DNA of 64,000 nt from Microbacterium gorillae. GTDB lineage: Bacteria; Actinomycetota; Actinomycetes; Actinomycetales; Microbacteriaceae. The stretch lies in the NCBI RefSeq assembly GCF_000826185.2, contig NZ_LN648875.1, positions 1,360,356 to 1,424,355 of the forward strand, read 5' to 3'. This document shows positions 47,892 to 60,251 of this stretch, piece after piece. The stretch's first letter is position 1, and each line of letters opens with the position of its first letter. The notes below the pieces were generated by a model. The model did not search any database. It had not been told where the DNA came from and saw nothing but the letters and a program-made list of their open reading frames with translations. The position numbers were made by a program, and so were the translations under genes.

Positions 47892-49043
47892 ATGGCGCTG
47901 ACACGGGACCTCTACGATGACGACCACCGGCAGTTCCAGGGTGTCGTGCGCGCGTTCGTGGAGCAGCACGCCCGTCCGAACGCGGACCGATGGGAGGCCG
48001 CCGGGCGCGTGGATCGTGAGCTCTTCCGCCACGCGGCCGACGCGGGGATCCTCGGCTATGCGATCGCGGAGGAGTACGGCGGTGCCGGTCTGCACGACTT
48101 CCGCTTCAACGCGATCATGGGCGAGGAACTCGCGCGTCATCCGGTGTCGGACGGGATGGCCGGTATCGCGCTGTCCAATGACATCGTCATCCCCTACTTC
48201 GCCGACCTGACCACCCCCGAGCAGCAGGCGCGGTGGCTTCCGGGCATCGCCGCGGGGGAGCTGATCGTCGCCGTCGCGATGACCGAACCCGGCACCGGCA
48301 GTGACCTGTCCGGCATCCGCACCTCTGCGGTGCGCGACGGGAACGCCTATCTGGTCAACGGATCGAAGATCTTCATCTCCAACGGGCAGAACGCCGACCT
48401 GATCGTCACCGCGGTGCGCACCGGACCCGATCCGCACCGGGGACTGAGTCTGCTCGTGATCGAGGCCGACAGCGCGGGGTTCTCGCGCGGGCGGAACCTG
48501 GACAAGATCGGTCTGCACGCGCAGGACACCTCGGAGCTGGTGTTCCAGGACGTCCGCGTGCCGGCGGCCAACCTGCTCGGGGCGGAGGGTGACGGGTTCG
48601 CGGGCCTGATGCGGAATCTGCCGCAGGAGCGGCTCTCGATCGCGGCCGCCGCGGTGGCCTCCGCGGAGGGGGTGCTGGAGCGCACCATCGCCTACGTCAC
48701 CGACCGCACCGCGTTCGGCCGACCGGTCGGGTCGTTCCAGAACACCCGGTTCGAACTGGCCGAGATGACGACCGCGACCGGCGTCAGCCGCGCGTACATC
48801 GACCAGGCGATCCGTGCGCACGTTGCGGGCGCGCTCAGCGCGGAGGACGCGGCGGCGGCGAAGTTCTGGACCACCGAGCAGCTCGTGGGGACCGTCAACC
48901 GGTGCCTGCAGCTGCACGGCGGGTACGGGTACATGCGCGAGTACCGGATCGCGCGTGACTACGAGGACGCACGCATCACCACCATCTACGGCGGGACGAC
49001 CGAGATCATGAAGGAGATCGTCGGTCGCTCTCTCGGACTCTGA
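47892..49043 (+). CDS. acyl-CoA dehydrogenase (long-chain type)
   Basis: This 383-residue enzyme introduces the 2,3-double bond of acyl-CoA. FAD contacts are [20 protein letters not shown] and [11 protein letters not shown]. The C-terminal position reads IYGGTTEIM, lacking the usual Glu, as in long-chain and isovaleryl types that use a Glu on another helix; [20 protein letters not shown] fits that helix. It leads the plus-strand beta-oxidation operon, with GGAAGG before its ATG. Confidence 0.92.
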   Translation: MALTRDLYDDDHRQFQGVVRAFVEQHARPNADRWEAAGRVDRELFRHAADAGILGYAIAEEYGGAGLHDFRFNAIMGEELARHPVSDGMAGIALSNDIVIPYFADLTTPEQQARWLPGIAAGELIVAVAMTEPGTGSDLSGIRTSAVRDGNAYLVNGSKIFISNGQNADLIVTAVRTGPDPHRGLSLLVIEADSAGFSRGRNLDKIGLHAQDTSELVFQDVRVPAANLLGAEGDGFAGLMRNLPQERLSIAAAAVASAEGVLERTIAYVTDRTAFGRPVGSFQNTRFELAEMTTATGVSRAYIDQAIRAHVAGALSAEDAAAAKFWTTEQLVGTVNRCLQLHGGYGYMREYRIARDYEDARITTIYGGTTEIMKEIVGRSLGL

Positions 49044-49054
49044 GCGGAGACACC

Positions 49055-50263
49055 ATGGCCGAGGCCTACATCTACGACGCGATCCGCACCCCGCGCGGGC
49101 GCAATCGCGGCGGTTCCCTGCACGGCACGAAGCCGGTCGACCTCGTCGTCGGTCTGATCCACGCCGCCCTCGAGCGCAGTCCGGGACTGGATCCGGCCGC
49201 CATCGACGACATCGTGCTCGGGGTGGTTTCGCCCGTCGGCGAGCAGGGCGGGGACATCGCCCGGACCGCCGCCCTGGTCGCGGGACTGCCCGAGACGGTT
49301 GCGGGGGTGCAGTTGAACCGCTTCTGCGCGTCCGGACTCGAGGCGGTCAACACGGCCGCGCAGAAGGTCGCGTCCGGCTTCGAGGACCTCGTGCTCGCCG
49401 GCGGTGTCGAATCCATGTCGCGCGTGCCGATCGGGTCCGACGGCGGCGCTTACGCGCAGGACCCGACGACGAACTACGACCTCTCATTCGTCCCGCAGGG
49501 CATCGGCGCCGACCTCATCGCAACGCTCGAGGGCTTCACACGCGCCGACGTGGACGCGTACGCCGCGGAATCCCAGCGACGGGCGGAGGCGGCTTGGCGC
49601 GAGGGGCGCTTCGCCGACTCGGTCATCCCGGTCCGGGACCAGAACGGCGTGATCCTGCTGGACACGGACGAGCATCGCCGTCCGGAATCCGATGAAGCCG
49701 CGCTGGCGGGGCTCCCGGCCGCCTTCGCCGCGCTCGGTGACCAGGGCGGGTTCGACGCGGTCGCGCTGCAGAAGTACCACGCCGTGGAGCGCATCGACCA
49801 CGTCCACACGGCCGGTAACTCGTCCGGCATCGTGGACGGCGCGGCCCTGGTCGTCATCGGAAGTGCCGAGATCGGGGAGCGGTTCGGCCTCACGCCCCGC
49901 GCGCGGATCGTGGCGACCGCGGTCACCGGATCCGAGCCCACGATCATGCTGACCGGACCGACGCCGGCGACGCGGAAAGTGCTCGCGAAGGCCGGACTCG
50001 AGGTCGTCGACATCGACCTGTTCGAGTTGAACGAGGCGTTCGCCGCGGTGGTGATGAAGTGGATGAAGGACCTGGACATCCCGCACGAGAAGGTCAACGT
50101 CAACGGCGGAGCGATCGCGCTCGGCCATCCGCTCGGCGCCACCGGGGCGATGATCCTCGGCACCCTGCTCGACGAGCTGGAACGCCGGGACCTGCGCCGA
50201 GGACTGGCGACGCTGTGCGTCGGTGCGGGCATGGGCATCGCGACCATCATCGAGCGGATCTGA
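49055..50263 (+). CDS. acetyl-CoA C-acyltransferase (thiolase, FadA-like)
   Basis: This 402-residue thiolase performs the last step of beta-oxidation, releasing acetyl-CoA. The nucleophile Cys is in [13 protein letters not shown] (Cys 91). The catalytic His residues are in LNEAFAA and [15 protein letters not shown], and the second Cys is in [11 protein letters not shown] near the C-terminus. It begins 11 bases after the dehydrogenase stop and is followed 11 bases later by the hydratase/dehydrogenase gene. Confidence 0.95.
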   Translation: MAEAYIYDAIRTPRGRNRGGSLHGTKPVDLVVGLIHAALERSPGLDPAAIDDIVLGVVSPVGEQGGDIARTAALVAGLPETVAGVQLNRFCASGLEAVNTAAQKVASGFEDLVLAGGVESMSRVPIGSDGGAYAQDPTTNYDLSFVPQGIGADLIATLEGFTRADVDAYAAESQRRAEAAWREGRFADSVIPVRDQNGVILLDTDEHRRPESDEAALAGLPAAFAALGDQGGFDAVALQKYHAVERIDHVHTAGNSSGIVDGAALVVIGSAEIGERFGLTPRARIVATAVTGSEPTIMLTGPTPATRKVLAKAGLEVVDIDLFELNEAFAAVVMKWMKDLDIPHEKVNVNGGAIALGHPLGATGAMILGTLLDELERRDLRRGLATLCVGAGMGIATIIERI

Positions 50264-50274
50264 GAGGAGCACCG

Positions 50275-53468
<3,194 letters not shown>

Positions 53469-53498
53469 CCCGATCGCGCCCCGGGTGCTGAGCGGGCG

Positions 53499-54104
53499 TC
53501 AGGCTCCGGCGCCGAAGCGGACCATGTCCTGCGTCGAGCGGACGAGTTCGTCGAGACTCCGCGTGCGCGGATTCCACCACTCCACGGCCCAGTTCATCGA
53601 GCCGAGCAGCAGGAGCCGGAAGATGTTGATGTCCAGGTCCGCTCGCAGTTCACCGGCGTCCTGCGCGGTGTGGAACAGATCGCGCCAGATGCGGCTGTAC
53701 GCCGCTTCCTCGGCCGCGGGTCGCACACGGAGGTGCTCCGGCACCTGGCCGGCGTTGCGGATGGACGCGGTGGTGTAGTCGGAGATCTGCAGCTCGTAGC
53801 GCAGGTGCGCATCGACGGCTGCGAGGATGCGCTCCAGCGCCGTCGCGTCGGACATGTCGCCGACGACCGCCTCGACATGCTCGCGGACCCGGTGCGCGCC
53901 GGCCCACATGACCTCCTCGACGAGGTCGTCGCGGGAGGCGTAGTAGTAGTAGATCGCCGGCGCCTGCAGCCCGGCGACCTCGGCGACGTCGGTCAGTCGC
54001 ATCCCGGCGTATCCCTTGCGGCTGAGAACCTGCGCCGCGGCATCGAGGATCCGCTGTCGTGTGCGCTGCGACTTCTGCGTCGCGCCGTCCTCGCCCTGTG
54101 CCAC
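53499..54104 (-). CDS. TetR family regulator
   Basis: This 201-residue TetR protein has the helix-turn-helix RILDAAAQVLSRKGYAGMRL followed by TDVAEVAGLQAPAIYYYYAS. The ligand domain is acidic and helical with Trp-rich segments (GSMNWAVEWWNPRTRSLDEL). The GTG at 54104 has GGGGAGG upstream, and TAGAAT at 54143-54148 (read toward it) is its -10. It is divergent from an aldehyde dehydrogenase and convergent with the beta-oxidation operon, so it probably senses an acyl-CoA. Confidence 0.88.
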   Translation of the reverse strand: MAQGEDGATQKSQRTRQRILDAAAQVLSRKGYAGMRLTDVAEVAGLQAPAIYYYYASRDDLVEEVMWAGAHRVREHVEAVVGDMSDATALERILAAVDAHLRYELQISDYTTASIRNAGQVPEHLRVRPAAEEAAYSRIWRDLFHTAQDAGELRADLDINIFRLLLLGSMNWAVEWWNPRTRSLDELVRSTQDMVRFGAGA

Positions 54105-54195
54105 GGCTGCCTCCCCGGAGGACCGGGCGGCCTCCGTCGCTCATTCTAACGGAGATTCGAAATCCTCTTGTGCCGCTCGGATGCCGCGCGCTAGT

Positions 54196-54211
54196 GTGAA
54201 TGACCGTTAAC
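54196..54211. promoter_or_regulatory. operator-like motif in aldehyde dehydrogenase promoter
   Basis: GTGAATGACCGTTAAC is an imperfect palindrome that overlaps TAGTGT (54192-54197), the likely -10 of the downstream gene. GTGAAT-N5-TTAAC recurs at 57019. Its position suits repression by one of the two TetR proteins. Confidence 0.5.
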
Positions 54212-54253
54212 TTCTCACTCAAGGACGAGATCTCGATCGAGATGGAGGAGCAC

Positions 54254-55741
54254 ATGACGCTCACGGCCGACCCCACCGACGGACTGACCACGACGGACCC
54301 GCGCGACGGTTCCGTGATCGCCGTCCATCCGCTCGCCGACGAGGCCGCCGTGCGCGCCGCGGTCAGCGCCGGCCGCGACGCCGCGCGCTGGTGGCGAGAT
54401 CAGGGCTTCGCGGGCCGCCGGAAGCTGCTGCTGGCGTTCACGGGGGCGATCGCCCGCGACGCGGGCGAGCTCGCCGCCGTGATCGCACGGGAGACCGGCA
54501 AGCCCAGCGGCGACGCGCTGCTCGAGGTCATGCTGACGCTCGGGCACCTGGACTGGGCGGCCAAGCACGCGGCGAAGGTGCTGCGTCGGCGACGCGTCCC
54601 GTCCGGCCTGGCCAGCTACAACCAGCGCGCATCCGTAGGGTACGAGCCGTACGGTGTGGTCGGCGTGATCGGACCCTGGAACTATCCCTTCTACACACCC
54701 ATGGGGTCGATTTCGTACGCGCTCGCGGCCGGCAACGCGATCGTGTTCAAGCCGAGCGAACTGACCCCCGGCACGGCGGTCTGGGTCGCCGAGAAGTGGC
54801 GCGAGGTCTGCGCGACGCCCGTCCTGCAGGTCGTGACGGGGGATCGGAGCACGGGTGCGCACCTGGTCTCCGCCGGCGTCGACAAGATCGCGTTCACCGG
54901 ATCGACGAGCAGCGCGAAGCGCGTGATGGCCGCGTGTGCGCAGACGCTCACCCCGCTGGTCGCCGAGTGCGGCGGAAAGGACGCGCTGATCGTGGCTGCG
55001 GACGCCGACCTGGACCAGGCGGCGGACTTCATCGCGTTCGGGGCGTTCGGCAACGCCGGACAGACGTGCGTCGGTGTCGAGCGCGTGTACGTCGAGGCGC
55101 CCGTCCGGGATCAGCTGATCGCGAAGGTGCGTGAGCGCGCCGAGCGCATCCGCACGGCCGGTGACGATGCGACATACGGCCCGATGACGCTCGAATCCCA
55201 GTCGGAGGTCGTCGCCGCGCACATCGCGGACGCGCTCGCTCGTGGCGGGACCGCCGTCCTGGGTGGTCCGGATGCCGTGCACGGGCGCACGGTGGATCCG
55301 GTCGTGCTCGTGGACGTGCCCGAGGACGCCGACGCCGTCCGGCTGGAGACGTTCGGGCCCACCGTGGTGATCAACACGGTGGCGGATCTCGACGACGCGG
55401 TCACTCGGGCGAACGCGACGGACTACGGTCTCGGCGCAGCGGTGTTCACGAAGGATCGCCGCACCGGCGAACGGATCGCGAGCCGGCTCGTGTCCGGCGT
55501 CGTCACGATCAACTCGGTCCTCGGTTTCGCGGCGATCGGTGCGCTCCCGTTCGGCGGACGCCGCGGATCCGGCTTCGGCCGCATCCACGGCGCCGACGGT
55601 CTGCGGGAGTTCAGCACGCCCAAGTCGGTCGCTCGGCAGGCGAGCAAGGCCGTGCTGAATCTGCTCACTCTGGAGCGGACACCGCGCGACATGCACCTCG
55701 CCGAGCGGATGATCCCGATGCTGCACGGCAAGGGGCGCTGA
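54254..55741 (+). CDS. aldehyde dehydrogenase
   Basis: This 495-residue ALDH contains the Asn segment GVIGPWNYPFYTPM (Asn 143), the Glu in AECGGKDALIVAADADLD (238) and the catalytic Cys in GNAGQTCVG (272). The GPWNYP form and the compact length resemble medium-chain or fatty aldehyde enzymes. The ATG at 54254 is chosen because GGAGG lies five bases upstream; ATGs at 54200 and 54242 lie in the operator or lack a ribosome site. It may supply the acid for the CoA ligase at 57136. Confidence 0.9.
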   Translation: MTLTADPTDGLTTTDPRDGSVIAVHPLADEAAVRAAVSAGRDAARWWRDQGFAGRRKLLLAFTGAIARDAGELAAVIARETGKPSGDALLEVMLTLGHLDWAAKHAAKVLRRRRVPSGLASYNQRASVGYEPYGVVGVIGPWNYPFYTPMGSISYALAAGNAIVFKPSELTPGTAVWVAEKWREVCATPVLQVVTGDRSTGAHLVSAGVDKIAFTGSTSSAKRVMAACAQTLTPLVAECGGKDALIVAADADLDQAADFIAFGAFGNAGQTCVGVERVYVEAPVRDQLIAKVRERAERIRTAGDDATYGPMTLESQSEVVAAHIADALARGGTAVLGGPDAVHGRTVDPVVLVDVPEDADAVRLETFGPTVVINTVADLDDAVTRANATDYGLGAAVFTKDRRTGERIASRLVSGVVTINSVLGFAAIGALPFGGRRGSGFGRIHGADGLREFSTPKSVARQASKAVLNLLTLERTPRDMHLAERMIPMLHGKGR

Positions 55742-55751
55742 ACCGGCCGCG

Positions 55752-56960
55752 TCAGCGGATACCGAGCACCGTCTCCACGAGCCGCGCGAGTCGGGAGGCC
55801 GCGGCGGCATCCCGATCCGCGAGCAGCGGAGCCTGGTCGGACACGACGTTGAGGCCGGCGTGCACGAGCACGGTTGCCTCCCGCTCGGGGAGCTCCGGCC
55901 GCACCGCTCGCAGCAGTTCCACCCACTCGTCCACATGCGCGCGCTGCACGGCGCGCAGTCGACGCTGCTCGTCCGGGCCGAGGTTTCCGATCTCGGAGAA
56001 GTAGACCCGCATGAGCCCGAGGTGCGCGAACGTGTAGTCGATGTACGCGCGGCACAGTGCCCGCAGCTCCGTCACCGGGTCCGGGGCGGTCGCTCGGGCC
56101 GCACGGACGGAACCGTCCAGCTCGGCCGCAGCGCGTTCGCATGCGGCCAGCAGCAGAGCGGCCTTGCCGTCGTAGTGCCGGTAGACCCCGGACGGCGTGA
56201 GGTCGACTTCGAGCGCGAGGTCCTCGATCGTGACCTCGTTGTACCCCCGCTTCGCGAAGAGGCGGACGGCGGCCTCCGCCAGCCGCACGCGGCGTCCCGC
56301 ATCCACGGGCTGATCTGCGGGAGCGGGCACGGGCGCCGTGGTGTCAGTGACCGCCGGTTCGCTGTCGAGGACCCGCCACGCCGCCTCGCGCAGGAGGGTC
56401 CGCAGCGGGCGAACCGCGAGCACGGTGCGGTGGGACGTGATGCCGGCGGCGACGCTCAGCGCGCCGAGCACGAGAAATCGACGGTCCGCCTCGCTCACCT
56501 CCGGACGCGCCACGCGGTGCGCCCGCGCGAACCGCTCCCGGAGCGCGTCGAACTCGCCGCGCATGCGCCGACGGTCCTGCGGGTTCAGGTAGCGCGCCTC
56601 CCAGCGATAGATGCCGCCCGTCGCGCGGAGTTCGATCGTGGTGCTGATCGCGGCGTCCAGCAGGGCCTCCAGCGCCGCACGCGCCTGCGCCGGCGTCCCG
56701 ATCGGGAGCGCGGCCGCCGCATCGGAGTCCTCGATGAGTCGATGTGCGAGCACGAAGGCCGTGCGGGCGAACAGCGCGTACTTGTTCGGGAAGTGGCGGT
56801 AGAGCGCCGGCGCGGAGATGCCGACCGCCGCCGCGATGTCCTGCATGCCGACGGCGTGATAGCCCTGGCGTGCGAACGCGAGGGCCGCCGCCTCCTCGAT
56901 CCGCTGCTTGCGGTCCCGCGGCCGGACGCGCGGCGCGGCGGGATCCACGGTGGTCGACAT
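55752..56960 (-). CDS. tandem TetR regulator (two TetR units in one protein)
   Basis: This 402-residue protein contains two TetR units head to tail. The first helix-turn-helix is RIEEAAALAFARQGYHAVGM with ISAPALYRHFPNKYALFART; the second, near residue 213, is LAEAAVRLFAKRGYNEVTIE with LTPSGVYRHYDGKAALLLAA. Each is followed by an alpha-helical ligand domain. One chain can thus imitate a TetR dimer. It is divergent from the acyl-CoA ligase and a GTGAAT-N5-TTAAC site lies in between. An acyl-CoA or CoA-ester ligand is likely. Confidence 0.88.
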   Translation of the reverse strand: MSTTVDPAAPRVRPRDRKQRIEEAAALAFARQGYHAVGMQDIAAAVGISAPALYRHFPNKYALFARTAFVLAHRLIEDSDAAAALPIGTPAQARAALEALLDAAISTTIELRATGGIYRWEARYLNPQDRRRMRGEFDALRERFARAHRVARPEVSEADRRFLVLGALSVAAGITSHRTVLAVRPLRTLLREAAWRVLDSEPAVTDTTAPVPAPADQPVDAGRRVRLAEAAVRLFAKRGYNEVTIEDLALEVDLTPSGVYRHYDGKAALLLAACERAAAELDGSVRAARATAPDPVTELRALCRAYIDYTFAHLGLMRVYFSEIGNLGPDEQRRLRAVQRAHVDEWVELLRAVRPELPEREATVLVHAGLNVVSDQAPLLADRDAAAASRLARLVETVLGIR

Positions 56961-57018
56961 GCCGCCAGCCTACCTTCCGCGTGGTGAGCGGCGGTTCACT
57001 TCGAACGCTGGTCGACAT

Positions 57019-57034
57019 GTGAATCGTCATTAAC
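57019..57034. promoter_or_regulatory. operator-like motif upstream of acyl-CoA ligase
   Basis: GTGAATCGTCATTAAC shares GTGAAT-N5-TTAAC with the motif at 54196 and is an imperfect palindrome (GT-AAT...ATT-AC). It lies 59 bases before the tandem TetR start and 102 before the ligase. Confidence 0.5.
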
Positions 57035-57040
57035 AAAATG

Positions 57041-57056
57041 CGTGACTTCCGTCACG
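57041..57056. promoter_or_regulatory. CRP/GlxR-like palindrome
   Basis: CGTGACTTCCGTCACG has perfect six-base arms and fits the core GTGA-N6-TCAC bound by CRP-type regulators. It sits just before a possible -10 (CATACT near 57063) of the acyl-CoA ligase. Confidence 0.45.
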
Positions 57057-57135
57057 ATCGCTGGCATACTCGACCGCGAGCCCGGATACCGCGACGATGC
57101 GGCATCGCTACGAAGACGTATGAGAGGGACCCGCC

Positions 57136-58707
57136 ATGACCGAGCCGAGCAGCATCCCCGCAACCGTCCGCCGCAATCACTGGATGAACCAGGTCGCGAC
57201 CCACGCGCAGAACAAGCCGGACGCTCCCGCCTTCCGCTACCTGGGCGAGACCACCACGTGGGCGCAGGCGAGCGAACGGATGGACGCCCTCGCCGCGGCG
57301 CTCGCGCGTCGCGGGGTCAGGGCCGGAGATCGGGTGCTGCTGCTCACGCTGAACCGACCCGAAGTGGTGCTGTCGGTCTTCGCCGTCAACCGACTCGGCG
57401 CCATCGCGGTGCCGATCAACATTCGACTCACCCCCGCCGAGATCGCCTACATCGTCGATGACGCCGACGCGAGCGTGCTCATCGTCGAGCAGCCCCTGGC
57501 CCCGCTCGTCGGGGCCGTGGCGCAGCTGACCGATCGGATCCGTCGCGTCATCGTGATCGGTGGGGCCGGCGAGGGGCAGGAGGCGTGGGCGGACCTCGTC
57601 GCGGAGGACCTCGACGGCTTCCAGGCTCCGGACGTCGCGGAGGACACGACCTGCCTGATCATGTACACCTCCGGCACGACCGGGCGACCGAAGGGGGCGA
57701 TGCTCGACCACATCAACCTGTTCGCGCAGTCGCTGACCCTGGTCCGCGTGAACCAGGTCTTCGACGAGGAGGACATCTCATTCCTGACCGCGCCGCTGTT
57801 CCACATCGCCGGCCTCGGTTCGATCGCCCCGAACTTCGTCATCGGCATCCCGACCGTCATCCACCCGCTCGGGGCGTTCAACCCGACCGATCTGCTGGAC
57901 ACCTGGGAGAAGGAGCGGGCGACCATCGTGTTCAACGTTCCCCAGCAGTGGCAGGTCATCTGCGCGGACCCGACGATCGCGGAACGCGACCTGCACCTGC
58001 GGATCATCAGCTGGGGCGCGGCCCCGGCGTCCGAGACGCTGCTGCGGCAGATGGCCGACTGCTTCCCGCACGCCACGAACGTCGCGGTGTTCGGCCAGAC
58101 CGAGATGACGCCGATCACGTGTGCGCTCGGCGGCGAGGATTCGTTGCGCAAGCTCGGCAGCGTCGGTCGTCCGATCCCGACGCTGCAGTACCGCGTGGTC
58201 GATGAGGATCTGCAGGACGTCCCCCGGGGCACGGTCGGTGAGATCGTCTACCGAGGCCCGAACCTGATGAAGGGCTACTGGCGCAAGCCGGAGGAGACCG
58301 CCGCGGCGTTCGAGGGCGGGTGGTTCCACTCCGGTGACCTCGTGCGTCAGGACGAGGAGGGCTTCGTCTGGGTGGTGGACCGGAAGAAGGACATGATCAT
58401 CTCCGGCGGCGAGAACGTGTACTGCGCGGAAGTCGAGAACGTCCTGGCGGCGCATCCGGCGATCCTCGAAGCCGCGGTCTACGGTCGCGCGGACGAGAAG
58501 TGGGGTGAGGTTCCCGTGGCGGCGATCGCCCTCGTGCCGGGGCAGACGCTCACGATCGCGCAGCTGCAGGAGTGGCTCGGGGACAAGCTGGCGCGCTTCA
58601 AGCAGCCGACGGACCTCGCCGTCGTCCCCGCGCTGCCGCGCAACGCCGCCGGCAAGGTCAACAAGGTCGCCCTGCGCACGAGTGATCGCGCGCTGGCGCC
58701 GGCATAG
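57136..58707 (+). CDS. acyl-CoA synthetase (AMP-forming)
   Basis: This 523-residue ligase activates a carboxylic acid as its CoA ester with ATP. The AMP-binding P-loop is IMYTSGTTGRPKGAM. Further motifs are WGAAPASETLLRQM, FGQTEMTP, the GGWFHSGDLVRQDEEGFVWV core, KKDMIISGGENVYCAEVE, and the catalytic Lys in LPRNAAGKVNK. The type resembles FadD3/LvaE-like and medium-chain ligases. It is the probable entry enzyme of the island. Confidence 0.93.
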   Translation: MTEPSSIPATVRRNHWMNQVATHAQNKPDAPAFRYLGETTTWAQASERMDALAAALARRGVRAGDRVLLLTLNRPEVVLSVFAVNRLGAIAVPINIRLTPAEIAYIVDDADASVLIVEQPLAPLVGAVAQLTDRIRRVIVIGGAGEGQEAWADLVAEDLDGFQAPDVAEDTTCLIMYTSGTTGRPKGAMLDHINLFAQSLTLVRVNQVFDEEDISFLTAPLFHIAGLGSIAPNFVIGIPTVIHPLGAFNPTDLLDTWEKERATIVFNVPQQWQVICADPTIAERDLHLRIISWGAAPASETLLRQMADCFPHATNVAVFGQTEMTPITCALGGEDSLRKLGSVGRPIPTLQYRVVDEDLQDVPRGTVGEIVYRGPNLMKGYWRKPEETAAAFEGGWFHSGDLVRQDEEGFVWVVDRKKDMIISGGENVYCAEVENVLAAHPAILEAAVYGRADEKWGEVPVAAIALVPGQTLTIAQLQEWLGDKLARFKQPTDLAVVPALPRNAAGKVNKVALRTSDRALAPA

Positions 58708-58709
58708 GC

Positions 58710-60224
58710 GTGGTTCAGGGTCGGGCCGCGCTCGTCAGCGAGCGCGGCGGATCCGTCACCGTCGCCGCCGTGCGGGTGCGCCCGCCCGGCCCCGGCGAGG
58801 TGCTGGTCCGCATCGCCGCGAGCGGGGTGTGCCCCACCGACCTGTTCGGAATCGCCGGTGGGGCGGGCGAGCGCTTCCCCGGCGTCTTCGGGCACGAGGG
58901 GGCGGGCACCATCGAGCGCGTGGGTGCGGACGTGACGGACCTCGCCGCCGGCGACCGCGTGGTGCTCAGCTTCGCTTCATGCGGCACGTGCCCGGCGTGC
59001 CGGAACGGGCACCCGGCGTCCTGTCGGTGCTTCGCGCAGCTCAATCATGCGCACCGCTCCGACGCCGAGGCGGCGTCGGGTCCACTGGTCACCGGGTGGA
59101 TGTCGCAGTCGTCCTGGGCCACGCACGTGGTCGTGCCGGCCTCCAGCGCGGTGGTGATCGACGACGACATCCCGTGGGCCGTCGCCGCCACCTTCGGCTG
59201 CGGCGTGCTCACCGGTGCGGGGACCGTGCTGAATGTGCTGCGACCGGACCCGGACGACGCGCTGCTGGTCATCGGCGCGGGCACGACCGGTCTGTCGGCC
59301 ATCCTGGCCGCCGCACATCGCGGGGTCCGCCGGATCGTGGTGGTCGAGCCGCTGGCGGAGCGGCGCGACCTGGCGCGCGAGCTCGGCGCGACGGGGGCGT
59401 GGGATCCCGCGGAGCTGTCCGGGATGTCCGATGTGACGCACGCGATCGACACCGTCGGCAGTCAGGAGGCGATCTCCGCGGCCCTCGGCGCGATCGGTCC
59501 GGGTGGCGTCGTGGCCACCGTCGCGCTGCGGCCCGGAGCGAACGACATGCTCCTGTCGCAATCGCGCCTCCTCCGGGGCCGGGCGATCACCGGCGTGATC
59601 GAGGGTGACGCGGACACCCGCCGCGATGTGCCGCTGCTCGCCGCCCTCTGGCGCGCCGGCCGTCTCCCGGTGCAGCGCTTCATCACCACCTACGACTTCA
59701 CCGACGTCGATCGGGCCGTGGAGGACCTGCGTGCCGGCCGCGTGATCAAACCGGTCCTGCTCCTGGGTGAGGACGGCGCACGGGAACCGGTCGCTCCGGT
59801 GGCACCGGAGGCGCTGTCCCAGGACGATCTCGCGCGGCTGTGGCGCTCCCTGCCGGCCGTGGCTCCCCGTGAGCTGCGCGGGCTCTGGCGCGGACGCGGA
59901 CTCAGCCCGGATCACCCCGCTCACCGCCTGCTGGAGGGGACCCGCTGGTACGGCAAGCGCTTCATCGATGACGACCACGTCATCCCCCTGGTGTGCCGAC
60001 GCCCGGACGGCTCGCTCTCTGACGAGGCGGATACCGCCCGGTTGTTCACCGCCGTGCACGACGGTCTCACCACCGCGGCAATGGCCTATGACAGCCGCCC
60101 GATCATCGACCTGTTCGCGCGCTTGGACGCCGACCGCGTGCTCGGCGTGATGACGGGCCGGCGTGCCGCGGGACCGGACGGCCGGTTCTACCACTTCGTC
60201 CTCGAGCGCGTGGCAGACGGGTGA
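58710..60224 (+). CDS. zinc alcohol dehydrogenase fused to GXWXG and DUF4334 domains
   Basis: Residues 1 to about 350 are an aryl/allylic-alcohol-type zinc dehydrogenase. The catalytic zinc ligands are in SGVCPTDLFG, GHEGAGTIE and FGCGVLTGAGTVLNV. The structural zinc loop SCGTCPACRNGHPASC has four cysteines. The NAD loop is VIGAGTTGLSAIL. Residues from about 380 carry LRGLWRGRGLSPDHP, GTRWYGKRF and AMAYDSRPIIDLFARLDADR, matching GXWXG plus DUF4334 proteins that usually stand alone. The GTG start is two bases after the ligase stop. The tail may act as an accessory or binding domain. Confidence 0.85.
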   Translation: MVQGRAALVSERGGSVTVAAVRVRPPGPGEVLVRIAASGVCPTDLFGIAGGAGERFPGVFGHEGAGTIERVGADVTDLAAGDRVVLSFASCGTCPACRNGHPASCRCFAQLNHAHRSDAEAASGPLVTGWMSQSSWATHVVVPASSAVVIDDDIPWAVAATFGCGVLTGAGTVLNVLRPDPDDALLVIGAGTTGLSAILAAAHRGVRRIVVVEPLAERRDLARELGATGAWDPAELSGMSDVTHAIDTVGSQEAISAALGAIGPGGVVATVALRPGANDMLLSQSRLLRGRAITGVIEGDADTRRDVPLLAALWRAGRLPVQRFITTYDFTDVDRAVEDLRAGRVIKPVLLLGEDGAREPVAPVAPEALSQDDLARLWRSLPAVAPRELRGLWRGRGLSPDHPAHRLLEGTRWYGKRFIDDDHVIPLVCRRPDGSLSDEADTARLFTAVHDGLTTAAMAYDSRPIIDLFARLDADRVLGVMTGRRAAGPDGRFYHFVLERVADG

Positions 60225-60251
60225 TCGTGACCGCGGGCGGGTCCGCTCTCC

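Noticed and set aside
54200..54253. Earlier start codons for the aldehyde dehydrogenase at 54200 and 54242
   Set aside because: The first lies in the promoter and operator motif; the second lacks a ribosome site, whereas GGAGG is placed correctly for 54254.
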